Below are positions 1 to 9,589 of a DNA stretch of 64,000 bases, one piece after another; the stretch's first letter is position 1; every line of letters begins with the position of its first letter. Both the position numbers and the translations under genes were made by a program. The DNA lies in NCBI GenBank assembly GCA_025084515.1, contig JAJAGP010002010.1:1-64000 (forward strand), written 5' to 3'. This stretch comes from Ancistrus triradiatus. Its lineage: Eukaryota > Chordata > Actinopteri > Siluriformes > Loricariidae. Below the pieces are notes generated by a model. It was not told the origin of the DNA and searched no databases. It was given only the letters and a program-made list of their open reading frames with translations.

Positions 1-219
1 CATCAGGTCTAATCCAAGTTTCAGTGAGACACAGAGCGTGTAAGCGTTTATCAGTGATCATTTCATTGACAATTACTGCTTTGTTTGTAAGTGATCTAAT
101 GTTAAGTAATCCTAGCTTTAGTCTAATGTTGTTATTTCTTTGGCAGCTATCTGTGTTTATACTAATGAGGTTATTAAAACAGACTTTTTGAGAGCGTTTA
201 CGTTTAGGGCAGATGCGGG
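1..219 (-). mobile_element. L2-type LINE fragment (endonuclease N-terminal region)
   Basis: This stretch closely matches the piece of the larger L2 element lying at about 12272-12515, including the shared run 'gcagatgcgggtaacag' at its right edge. In the larger copy this part encodes the start of the apurinic-type endonuclease of ORF2, read on the minus strand. Here the frame is broken by stops. The left edge is cut by the window, so the copy may continue outside. Similarity stops abruptly after position 219. Confidence 0.8.
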
Positions 220-589
220 TAACAGTGGTATTCTGAATTCATTTTAAAAGGAAAAACATCTATTTTAAAACTGATGACGTGTTAAAACACTGTAGTACTC
301 ACCCACTCCTGTCTGAGCAAAAGAGCTAGAAGTACATAGTCAAGAGAGAATGAATGTTTTTCTCCATAGATATGTTGCTAATAATTAAAAATACATTGCT
401 AATAAAAGAATACCAGCTGCCATTAAAAAAAAAAACCTTGTATAAATGTTAAATCTAATATTAAACCTTAAATCACCTATATTGTTCTTCTATATTTGAA
501 GGTATGTCTTTCTTTCTGACAAACGTACCACTATGAAAATTAACCATAGTTTTGCCATGTTTTTTAGACAGAAAATAAACTGTTGCTAT

Positions 590-765
590 CGTCTAAAGCA
601 TCATCAGATTTTCACACAAGTCCTAAAAGTATATAAAGAGAACCCAATTAAACAAATGAGACAAAATATTATACTTGGTCATTTATTTATTGAGGAAAAT
701 GATCCAATATTACATAATAATGAGTGCCAAAAGTATGAATCTCTATGATTAGCAGTTAATTTACA
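590..765. mobile_element. Tc1-like family A, terminal fragment
   Basis: The segment matches the long terminal repeat arm of the family A Tc1 element seen complete at 59153-60506: the shared text runs from 'catcatcagattttcacac' through 'ccaatattacat'. Only the arm is present; no transposase code lies in it. Because the arms are inverted copies of each other, orientation cannot be told. Confidence 0.7.
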
Positions 766-833
766 CTTTATTCAGATGCACAATATAAACCAAGGTTATT
801 AAAACATAGAACATTGTTTAACATTACAATGTA

Positions 834-1923
834 CACACGCTGGCCACTTTATGTACGTCCATTATGTACGTCTTGCTAGTACTGGGTTGGACCCTTTTTT
901 GCTTTCAGAATTACTCAAATTTTTCTTGGCATAGATTCAACAACACTGGAAACATTACTCTGAGATTTTGGTCCATATGGACATGACAGCTTTACGGAAT
1001 TGCTGTAGATTTGTCGTCTGCACATCCATTATGTGAATCTCCCGTTCCACCACGTCCCAAAGGTGCTCAATTGGATTGAGATTTGGTGACTGTGGAAGCC
1101 ACTTGAGTACAGCAAACTCATTGTCATGTTCAATAACTCAGTTTAAGATGATTTGAGCTTTGTGACGTGGCACATTATCCTGCGATAAGTAGCGCTCAGA
1201 AGATGGGTACACTGTGGTCAAAGGGATGTACATTGTCAGCAACAATACTCAGTACTACTCAGTACTAGGCTGTGGTGTTTAAACTAAAATGCTAAAATGA
1301 TATTAAGGGCCCCAAAGTATGGCAAGAAAATATGGCCCACACTATTACACCAGCACCACTGGCCTGAACCACTGGTACAAGGCAGGATGGATCTATGTTT
1401 TCTTGTTGTTTATGCCAGTTTATGACCCTATCATCTGAATGTTGCTGCAAAATTTGAGACTCATCAGACCAATGTGTTTCGAGTCTTCTTTTGAGCCTGT
1501 GCGAATTGTCATCTCAGTTGCCTGTTCATAGCTGGCAGGAGTGGCAACTGGTGTGGTCTTCTCCTGCTGTAGCCCATCTGCTTCAGTATTCAATGTGTTG
1601 TGTGTACAGAGATGCTTTTCTTCATTATCTTCGTTGGATCGAATGGTTATTTGAGTTACTGTTGCCTTTCTATCATCTCAAACCAGTCTGGCCATTTTCC
1701 TTTGATCTCTGGCTTCAACAAGGCATTTCAGACAGAGCATTGCTGCTCACTGGATATTTTATTCTTTTTCTGACCATTCTCTGTAAACACTAGATATTGC
1801 TGTGTGTGAAAATTCCAGTAGATCAGCAGTTTCTGAAATACTCAGACTAGCCTGCCTAGCATAAACCCTGCCACATTTAAAGTCACTTAAATGGTCTTTC
1901 TTCCCCATTCTGATGCTCGGTTT
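834..1923 (-). mobile_element. Tc1/mariner family F, 3'-truncated copy
   Basis: The left end starts 'cacgctggccactttat' next to a TA dinucleotide, the terminal form I recall for a common fish Tc1-like lineage. Transposase sense is the minus strand. Similarity to that lineage ends near 1923, just upstream of the transposase start, so the right inverted repeat is missing and no second TA can be assigned. The sequence right of it ('gtttgggatcattgtcatgc') may be a small scrap of yet another Tc1 lineage. Confidence 0.8.
860..1911 (-). pseudogene. Tc1-like DDE transposase pseudogene (family F)
   Basis: Read on the minus strand from the ATG at 1911, the frame begins MGKKDHLSDFKCGRVYARQ and continues as a helix-turn-helix-like region (SLSISETADLLEFSHTAISS). 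Further on there is a SDESQ-like block with the first catalytic Asp near 1465 and, near 1075, a SPNLNPIEHLWDVV-like block typical of Tc1 transposases. A cut-and-paste transposase of this family would bind the terminal repeats and insert at TA. Stops and frameshifts interrupt it many times, for example just after the first 50 codons, and some internal sequence is rearranged near 1240-1300. It cannot make a working enzyme. Confidence 0.75.
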
Positions 1924-3229
1924 GTGTGTTTGGGATCATTGTCATGCTCCATGTGTCCTTATGAAGAAGCTGCAACTGCCTAAAAAAATCTGATCTGCAT
2001 GTTGAAAAATCATCAAATTAATTTTACACAAATAAGCTGCTATTTCACTAGAGGTTAAGGAAAGTATAGTGTCAATGATGGCTGGAATTACAGTCCTAGA
2101 TGGTTCTTTTAGATCACAGCTATTTTTGCAGATATTTTAAGGCAAATGACCTGAATTTTACAGCTTTATCTCAGGAAAGGAAATTTTATTCGAGGTCTGC
2201 TATGATGGTCGTTTTCAATGGTTATCAAGAGCTCAGCTTTCTGCTGGATGCATTTTTTGATTTTTAAAACACATTACATTTGAGTTTAATAGAAACTTAA
2301 ATTTCAGGTAAACGGAATGAAATGTTGGAAGTGGAAAATACCATCAGAACTTGAATCAGCGTCAGACAATAAGAAACTTATAAATTGATGCTTGACATGG
2401 AGCCTCAAAATGGATTCTTACTGCCTTTTTTAATTAGAAGGAAAATTGATATTGAATAACAACATGTTTGACTTCATGTGGGGTTCATTATGAAACCAGG
2501 TCAGTGATGATGTTTTATCCTGTTTCCTGAAAATGTTTTATGGTATGTAGAATATAAAGGAACAGCTACCAAAGTAAAAATATTACATAATATGATAATA
2601 TAGTATTTATTGTTTTGTTCTGTTTGTTTCTAGAGTTCTATGATCCTGATTCTAGATTGATATTTAACTAAAAATGCAGAATGTACATTTACATTAAGCC
2701 ATATGTGAACCATTTGGATATTTTTTTATTTCTGAATTAACATACATACAATGATACTTTCATGGCAGAGGTGCCCTGCCCTATAAAACATCTGAGCCTG
2801 CTATTCTTTTAAGAAAGATCAGTTAATGCTGCAGTTAAATTTTGAAGGGGAACATTTTACACACCAACACTAAAATTTAAACATAGCGTTGAAGTATAAT
2901 GGAGGAAACAAAATTGTTTGGGATAGCTTTGCTGCCTCATTTCATGGACACATTCCAATAACTGAATGAGGTTGAAGAGGACATGTAGGCCAAATAAAAC
3001 TAATATAAAATTATTTTCATAATTGTGAAAGTCTGATGAGCTGCTACAGGTGATCACAAAAGCTTAAAACTTTGACTATGTGTGATCATCAACCTAGACT
3101 GATCCACAGTCCAACATATTCCCATCCTTGGTGAAGATCCCTGACTGGCTGTAAAGCAGAGAGAGATACTGGATTAAAGTGATTGTTTTTTTCTTTGGTT
3201 CCCCAATTTAAAAAAAGTTATTCCCCATT
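1924..3229. other. AT-rich stretch, no gene recognised
   Basis: Short open frames occur on both strands but none shows a domain, a coding-like composition or splice sites I could defend. Repeat content could be present but is too diverged for me to name. Confidence 0.5.
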
Positions 3230-3799
3230 TATTTATTTATTTTTCTCTCATCTGTCCACAAAGCTTTTTTCCAATAGTCTTCTGGCTTGTCCACATGATC
3301 TTTAGCAAGCTGAACAGCGATGAGCAGCGATGTTCTTTTTGGAGATCATTGGCTTTCTCCTTGCAACACTGCTATGCACACCATTCTTGGTCCGTCTTCT
3401 CCTCATGATGAACTCATCAGATTTAACATTAGCCAATATGAGAGAGTCCTTTAGTTGCCCAAGGTTTTTTTCTGATATTGCAGACTATTACATGCCTTGG
3501 TCTTCTGTGCTGGTAATCTGTGATGGCTCATCTTGAATCTCTCCCATTTGTACCGAGTTTGTCTGTTTATGAATTGGTGAAGTCCAAACTCGTAACCAAA
3601 CCTAGTTTATCCAGCCTGATGATCATCAACAGTGCTCAAACATTAATTGAAAAATAATAGAACAATAATATTTTTGTCTAATTTGATTACTGGTAATTGG
3701 GTTCTCTTTATTTATTTTTGGAAAATCTGATTATGGTTTAGGTCATATTTACCCAAAAATACAGAAAGGTCTAAAGTGTTCACAAAGTTTCAAGCACTA
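3230..3799 (-). mobile_element. Tc1-like family A, partial copy
   Basis: The segment aligns by eye with the middle and right half of the family A copy at 59153-60506. Shared stretches include 'ccaatagtcttctggcttgt', the block around 'gttctttttggagatca' and the right terminal arm ending 'cacaaagtttcaagcacta'. Transposase sense is minus. The piece coding for the N-terminal DNA-binding part has several stops, and the catalytic C-terminal half is absent. No TA duplication is visible at the left side. Confidence 0.75.
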
Positions 3800-3887
3800 G
3801 GCGAATATGTATATAGTCAAAACCCTGCAATCGACATGAAGCTCAATCTGCAAAATAGTTTAGATAGCATTGTATCATTTATTCATG

Positions 3888-4680
3888 CCTTAGACTAAGG
3901 GCAGAGCTGGGGCTTCATAGTCAAAGAGTCTTATGGTGATCAGAGACATTGGGTTGCTGTCTTCTGCCTCCCGTGGTTTTGCCGATGTCTCATGTGATCC
4001 CTCTTGGCTCTGTTACCTTCCGGTTCTCTTCTTTCTAGCTATGCTGCTATAGCTAATGCTGCCAGGGTCTCATGCTACACTTGGCATCAGTGATTGTTAA
4101 TAGACACTTTGCTCTTAATCAATAACTAATTGCATTTATTTTTTCTCTCTGAGCTGTGTTCCAGTACCAGTTCCTGCCCCACACAATGTTCATCCGCTTC
4201 AGCTTCACTCAAGCTGCTTCTGTCATCAGCTCCAGCCACATCATGCCCGGGCCACCAGAGGGCAGTAACTCTCTCCCTCCTCCGGTTATCTGGGGATGAA
4301 GTGCCACCAAGGACTTTCCTGCTTAGAATCAGGATCCTAGAGTGACTCTGTGTATCGGACTACTTAATGCCGATGTGCATATTTTACATTTTACGTGAAC
4401 CATGATTCCATGACTTATTAGTTCAGATAAATTATTTTCATTCATACATTTATCATCTATGCCGCCCAAGGAAGTTGGGTCCCTTTTTGAGCCTTGGACC
4501 TCCCAAGGTTTCTTCCTAATAACACTTAGGGAGTTTTTCCTTTCCACTGTCGCCCTAGGCTTGCTCAATTTGGGATTGGATATAGATATTAGGAGATAAT
4601 GTAAAATTGTAAAGTTGCTTTGAGACCATGCTCCATTGTATAAAGCGCTATATAAATAAATCAAACTTGACTTGACTTGA
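3888..4680 (+). mobile_element. L2-type LINE, 5'-truncated copy (3' UTR only)
   Basis: This is the 3' non-coding end of the same LINE family as the minus-strand element at 8712-13780, in the opposite orientation. Shared landmarks are the segment from 'agggcagagctggggcttca' on, the run around 'gctgctatagctaatgctgc', and the terminal 'agcgctatataaataaatca'. Truncation at the 5' side with a preserved 3' end is the normal result of incomplete target-primed reverse transcription. Internal sequence around 4190-4330 differs from the other copy. Confidence 0.85.
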
Positions 4681-4683
4681 TGT

Positions 4684-4740
4684 CCTTACTGTGGTGGAGC
4701 AGCAATTAAGGAGGTAGACTGTGGAACAGAAGGCCTAGGG
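4684..4740 (+). repeat. Possible tRNA-derived SINE head fragment
   Basis: 'tggagcagcaattaagg' resembles a pol III box A and resembles the SINE piece at 30481. A weak box B-like 'agggtccaatg' follows. It is short and diverged, so the call is tentative. Confidence 0.35.
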
Positions 4741-4989
4741 TCCAATGTAAGGTAATGTAGAATAATTTCTGATTGGATGTAACAAGCCATTAAGAACGCC
4801 ATTTACTTCCATTACTTCCTGGTCGTTTTCAATATACAGTAGCAGTGGTATTAGTGGTTTGGCTGGATGGTTACAATTTTAAAATACATATGTTTTTTAG
4901 ATTATACAAAGCCATCTGTTAGAAGTTTACTACACTGCTGAATCTTTTTATTTAGCAAAAAGAAACGTCTGTAATTATGTGTGGCTATC

Positions 4990-5375
4990 ACATTACAAAA
5001 GCACATGGTTTGCTCTGGGGTATTATTAGATAGATATATTAACAAATTGTTATATCCAGACAACTGGGTTCAAGCTGATGTCCTAAACAGCAAGGCTGTT
5101 GGGGTGCTCCTGGTCAGCAGTGGTGAGTATCTGCTGTTAGTGGTTCAAGAAGGGACAAACCACAAGGTGACAACAAAATGTTTGCTACCAAGGTTCATCA
5201 ATACTCAAAAGTAACAAATCCCATCCTGTCTGGTCCAAATGGACAGAAGAGCTACTGTGATACAAAGGTCACAATCACAGAAATGATTAATGCTGGAATG
5301 TGTCTAAACTCTCAGTTCAGCACTGCTAGCTGAGTATGGGGCTGCTTAGTTGCAGACCTGTCAGAGTGCTTCACA
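4990..5375 (+). mobile_element. Tc1/mariner family I, N-terminal transposase relic
   Basis: The best preserved part, 5220-5375, carries 'tctggtccaaatggacagaa' and 'gtatggggctgcttagttgc', which match the part of a fish Tc1-like lineage that codes for the second helix-turn-helix and linker of the transposase. The rest, back to about 4990, is weaker. No terminal repeats or TA target pair are seen, and the frame contains stops. It is a fragment only. Confidence 0.55.
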
Positions 5376-6848
5376 GAGTCTTCACTACAATTCAATATAC
5401 ATTAAAACACAGCCTAAATAAATTAACAATCAGCCTAAAACTATTTTAGATCTACTATGTTAGTGCTTGTAATGACCTCGGCTTTTCCACACTCCAGTTC
5501 CCAACACCCATCACTCCTGCCATTTCATCCCCTATGTCACACATTCTTGTCACGCTCTTTCCTTAGTTACTGATTATGCGCAAGGGTTCCTGTTTGTGCA
5601 TTTGATTTTTAATGTATTTATTTGCATTTCTATAGAATATTGTATTTTTTAGTTAAACCTCTCTGTGAACCTTTTTCTGTTTGTTTGTTATTATTATGTT
5701 TTAACTGGTTCCTCTGCAATACATACAAACTCTTGGATTGGCCTCATTAACTGTGTTTATTGTTTAGCACTGTAGGCCTGATAGTGCACATGACGTTTAG
5801 CGTACTAGAAGTAAATTAAAGACAACTTCTAAAATGTTCTCAATTTTTTTTTTATTAAATTAGCCCCAGAATATTCTTTTCCAGCAAACTACTGTAAGTC
5901 ATGTGGTCCATATAATAGGACTATAAATTAATTTCTCTAATATGATAATTTCATATTGTTAAGCAAAGCTTTAGCATTGTGTCATATTATCTATCATGTA
6001 TTAGAATTTGGACTATTAAAATGGCCAATTTACAAATAAATAAACAGTGTAACCAGTGTTTTTACCTTTATTTTGTTTCACCTGTTGCAACTAAAATTGT
6101 CTGTATATTTCTCTGTAACTGATTCAACGACAGTCACTGTTGTGAGTTTTCATATTTTTAGACTCACATTTGTTTTCTCCACGTATTCAATTTTCTACAG
6201 AAACCTGATGCCCTTATAGTGCTATGTGATTTACAAAACATTTTAAAGTCAGATTTCCCCACAAAGGTTTCTCTGAAAAAAAAAACGTTTGGAAGTTCAC
6301 TAACCCTGACATATTATAATATCAAAGTCTAGTGTGACCACGGCTTAATGCCCCCACTTAACGCGCCCTGCCTGTGAAAGCTCGAGAGGTAACTTACTGA
6401 GAGCTTATTGACTTTATAATGTAATAACTGTGTGTGGCAGTCTTACAAAATCACAGTGAGCGACTACCGAACACTGATTAATCATGTTCAGTAATATTTC
6501 ATGAAAATACATTCCAGACCATACCTATTTCAGATTACAATCTCACTGCTTAGGCCGAATGTACCCAAACCAAAATACAGCTACTGCTGCCAACCCAGGC
6601 GAAGTAACTTGTTTGAAGTGCACTGTTTTATTAATGTTTTGGAATTACTGATTAATGATTAATAAATTAACAGACTGGGTGACTCTTTTTTTCTGTTTGG
6701 CTAAATTTGCTCCAAGCTGAAGTCCACACCTCATGACAAAGACAGCAAATCCAGAATATAACACCCACTGGGGCTGCTGGTATGTTGCTTTGTTAATGGT
6801 CATGATATTTATTATATTATTAACAAGCATTTATTATAATAAAAGTCT
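5376..6848. other. AT-rich stretch, no gene recognised
   Basis: No recognisable protein, RNA gene or repeat family. There are short A and T runs and scattered AATAAA-like hexamers, as expected from base composition. Confidence 0.5.
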
Positions 6849-7071
6849 ATATATATGTCGCGTTCCCGTCCACTTCCTTTGTTATTTGCGGATGCGCCCC
6901 CACTCAATTCTGTCTGCGACTGTGTCCGCCATTTACATGTGTCTGTGTATGCCGCATTCTCTGTTAGCTACGTTTTGCTTTTTCCTGCCGGTCTTGGCTA
7001 CTTCCAGCCGGCTTAGCTACATTAGCTTCCCCCTGTACTTTCAGTTGGCTGTGTTTACCTTGGTTCATGTA

Positions 7072-7106
<35 letters not shown>

Positions 7107-7303
7107 AATAATAATAATAATAATAATAATTGTTGTTGTTGTTAGTAATATCATTTTTACCATTACTTTTCTAATTATCACTAGTATTATGATTGTTGTG
7201 TTACTGTTGCTGGTGTCTCATTTCTGTGCCTTGGGGGACTTTATTAATAAACTGTTTCCCTTTTGAACTGGAACCCTCATTTCGCCACCCACAAACCCTA
7301 ACA
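6849..7303 (+). repeat. 5' LTR of the deleted Gypsy element (5'-truncated)
   Basis: The segment matches the later part of the LTR at 8102-8705, starting from 'cgttcccgtccacttcc' versus 'cagtcccgtccgcttcc'. It carries AATAAA at about 7245 and ends TAACA, the mirror of the TGTTA start of the other LTR. The first ~340 bp of the LTR are missing. A triplet microsatellite has expanded inside it. Confidence 0.7.
7070..7155. repeat. ATT/AAT triplet microsatellite that reverses orientation
   Basis: A run of ATT units switches midway into AAT units and then into TTG units. Because ATT and AAT are reverse complements, the array is an inverted repeat able to fold into a long hairpin. It lies inside the 5' LTR. 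Confidence 0.95.
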
Positions 7304-7305
7304 GA

Positions 7306-7503
7306 ATGCTTCCGCCCCGCAAGTTTAACGGGGACCCTATTCAGTTCCGGCAGTTCCTTAGCTATTGCAAGGCTTGTCTGGACTATTACTCTTTTGCCTC
7401 GGACAGTGACCGGTTGAGTGTCGTGGGGCTTCAGCTCATGCTCATGGCCCGTGTTCGGGTATCTGCGACCATTTCTGGTGTTTGGCCCTCACCTGGTGCC
7501 TGA
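7306..7503 (+). pseudogene. Gag N-terminal fragment of the Gypsy element
   Basis: The 65-codon frame contains RKFNGDPIQFRQFLSYCKA and SDRLSVVGLQLMLM. The pattern of a G-D-P motif followed by an F-L-x-x-C helix is what I recall from the capsid part of fish Gypsy Gag proteins. It begins directly after the LTR, so the untranslated leader, primer-binding site and Gag start appear deleted; the ATG here may be fortuitous. The frame ends after 65 codons and no protease, reverse transcriptase or integrase follows. Gag would assemble the particle that packages element RNA; this stub cannot. Confidence 0.55.
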
Positions 7504-7509
7504 CCAGAA

Positions 7510-7899
7510 GTGCAACCGGTGTTTGGTGTCAGGACCCGAGCTACTGTAGTTACTGTTGATGAGCCGTTAGCGCCCTGTAGCCCGGTACTCGGGCTGCTAG
7601 CACCCAGTGGCCCTGTATTTGAGCACACTGGCTCTGTATATGAGCCGTTAGTGCCCCGTAGCTTGGTACCTGAACCTGTTGGTTCCGTTTTTGAGCCATT
7701 AGCACCGCTTAGCCCTGTTTCCGAGCATGCCACGCCCGTTAGCTCAGTACTTGAGGCGTTAGCATCCCATAATTCACTACCTGAGCTGTTAGCACCACCT
7801 GGCTCCTTAGCCGAGTCCGCCGCGCTTGTTAGCTTGTTACCCGAGCCCTTAGCTCTGCTTGGCTCTGTCCTTCAGCACATTTGGTTCGCTTTTGAGTGA
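7510..7899 (+). pseudogene. Degenerate proline/leucine-rich repeat region of the Gypsy element
   Basis: The open stretch encodes loosely repeated units built on E-P-L-A-P-x-S-P-V, spaced about 10-14 residues (for example EPLAPCSPVLG, EPLVPRSLVPE, EPLAPLSPVSE). At the DNA level the repeat is a 'gagccgttagcgcc'-like unit. It lies between the Gag stub and the polypurine tract, where this element type may carry a low-complexity tail after integrase. It has no catalytic motif. I treat it as element filler, not a host gene. Confidence 0.5.
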
Positions 7900-8085
7900 T
7901 TAGCGCCGCTGAGCTCTGTACCTGTGTCAGTCTCGGTGGCTTCTTCTACAGCGACCCACATTGTCAGGGCTCCGGCAGCGACCAGTTTCCCCCCTAGTCT
8001 TACCTTGAAAGAAAGCCCCCTGATATGGTGGTATGTCCTGGGGGGGATTGGGGGGTGTGGGGTTGGAGCTTGTATATGGACTCCT

Positions 8086-8099
8086 TGAAGGGGGGGGGT
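8086..8099 (+). other. Polypurine tract before the 3' LTR
   Basis: A run of A and G ending in nine G residues lies 3 bp upstream of the LTR start TGTTAGG. This is the position and composition used to prime plus-strand DNA synthesis in LTR elements. Confidence 0.75.
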
Positions 8100-8101
8100 A
8101 C

Positions 8102-8705
8102 TGTTAGGATCCGCGGCCAGAACTCGGTTTTCGTCCATGGGCGCTGGGACTACATCACCCATAATCCCCTCCGGGAACAATATGGCAGCATTCAGCTAGT
8201 CACCACTCTTTTAAGCCCTGCTTTCCCACGCTGGTGCGGGAGCATTGACTTTGTTTACTCAGTATCTCTTGTTGCTCCTACTGCGTTTATGCTTTGGGTT
8301 TTTTCCACTCGCCTGGATTACTTTTGCTTTGCTGTTCTGTCCGCTGGATTTTTTTTTGTTGCGGTCACAACGGCTGGACATTCTTTTGCGTTCTTGCCCG
8401 CTGGAATTATTGTGGTTGCGGTTTCGCCCGCTGGGTTTAGGTTGGTCGCAGTCCCGTCCGCTTCCGTTGTTATTTGCGGCAGCGCCCGCACTCATTTCTG
8501 TCTGCGGCTGCGTCCGCCATTCTGTGTATGCCATATTTTTTGTTAGCTACGTTAGCTTTTCCCTGCTGGTCTTGGCTGCTTCCAGCCAGCTTAACTTCCT
8601 TAGATTTTCAATGCTGGTCTTGGCTAGTTCCAGCCGGCTTTAGCTTCCTTAGCTTTTCCCTGCTGGTCTTGGCTACTTCCAGCCGATGTTAGCTATTTCT
8701 GATGT
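8102..8705 (+). repeat. 3' LTR of the deleted Gypsy element (3'-truncated)
   Basis: It starts TGTTAGGATCC next to the purine tract. Internally it has two kinds of local duplication: Cys/Gly-codon-like units around 8330-8470 ('cccgctgga' repeated), and three ~50-bp tandem copies containing 'tgctggtcttggct' between 8550 and 8695. The AATAAA/U5 end found in the 5' LTR is missing, cut off where the L2 tail begins. Confidence 0.7.
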
Positions 8706-8711
8706 ATATGT

Positions 8712-9589
8712 ATATCAAGTCAAGTCAGATTTATTTATATAGCGCTTTTTACAATGGAGCATTGTCTCAAAGCAACTTTACAGGTTTAGATTATCTCCTA
8801 ATAACTACGTCCAATCTCAAATTGAGCAAGCCTAGGGCGACAGTGGCAAGGAAAAACTCCCTAGTTCTAGGAGAGAAACCTTGGGAGGACCAAGACTCAA
8901 AAAAGGGACCCAAACCTCCTTGGGCGGCGTAGATATAAATCTAAGAGCGAACTAAAGTCATGGAGTCAAAGTTTGAATAGAATGTGAAGTACATGCACAT
9001 CGACATTAAGTGGCCGGGTATGATGATAAACTAAGAGCGAAACTAAAGTCATGGAGTCATGGTCGATAAAATGTGAATTATGCACAGTGGAGCTCCATCA
9101 TAATGTACATCATGTGTGGGGCCGGAACCTGCCGGAACACAGCTCGGAGAGAAACAGAAAATTTAATTAGTTTATTGATTAAGAGCACAGTCCCCTCTAT
9201 TAACATCACTGATGCCATGTCAATCACTGATGCCAAGTGGTAGCATGAGACCCCCCGGCAGCATTAGCTATAGCAGCATAGCTAGAAAGCTAGAAAGAGG
9301 AAGAACTGTAGGAACCAGCCCAAGAGGGATCACATGAGACATTGGCAACCCCACAGGAGGCAGAAGACAGCAACCCAACATCTCTGATCACCATAAGACT
9401 CTTTGACTATGAACCCTCAGCTCTGCCCTTAATCTAAAGCAAGAATGCATGAGTCAAGATCACGAGGACCGAAGCCCAGTTCAGCCAGACCACCCACTCG
9501 ACACTCCCGGCTAACGGACAAGGCAGGCAGGCCAGACATGACTCCAGACTCTGGCCCCAGTGACCCAAGCCATGCATCCTGGTCTAAAT
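8712..9589 (-). other. 3' UTR of the L2 element
   Basis: Non-coding tail of the LINE, running on the minus strand from the ORF2 stop at 9590 to the end at 8712. The last ~230 bp ('atttatatagcgctttttac' region) recur at 4495-4680 and 41933-42079 in the other orientation. This part would be bound by the element's reverse transcriptase to start copying. Confidence 0.8.

Larger units (their letters stand above)
6849..8705 (+). mobile_element. Ty3/Gypsy-like LTR element, internally deleted
   Basis: Two copies of a related LTR lie in direct orientation: a 5'-truncated one ending 'aaccctaaca' at 7303 and one starting 'tgttaggatccgcgg' at 8102. They share, among other text, the segment around 'gttatttgcgg' and 'ggctacttccagccg'. 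Only about 800 bp separates them, far less than a full gag-pol, so most of the coding region is gone. A purine-rich tract precedes the right LTR. The right LTR is cut near 8705, where the L2 3' end begins, so the L2 probably inserted into or next to it. Confidence 0.75.

Noticed and set aside
1924..1990. A further Tc1 lineage suggested by 'gtttgggatcattgtcatgc'
   Set aside because: Too short to distinguish from chance or from a decayed end of family F.
7510..7899. A host gene for a proline-rich protein
   Set aside because: It lies between a Gag stub and the polypurine tract of a Gypsy element and is itself degenerate.
7872..8180. 102-codon minus-strand frame with proline-rich stretch
   Set aside because: Antisense to the G-rich polypurine tract and LTR start.
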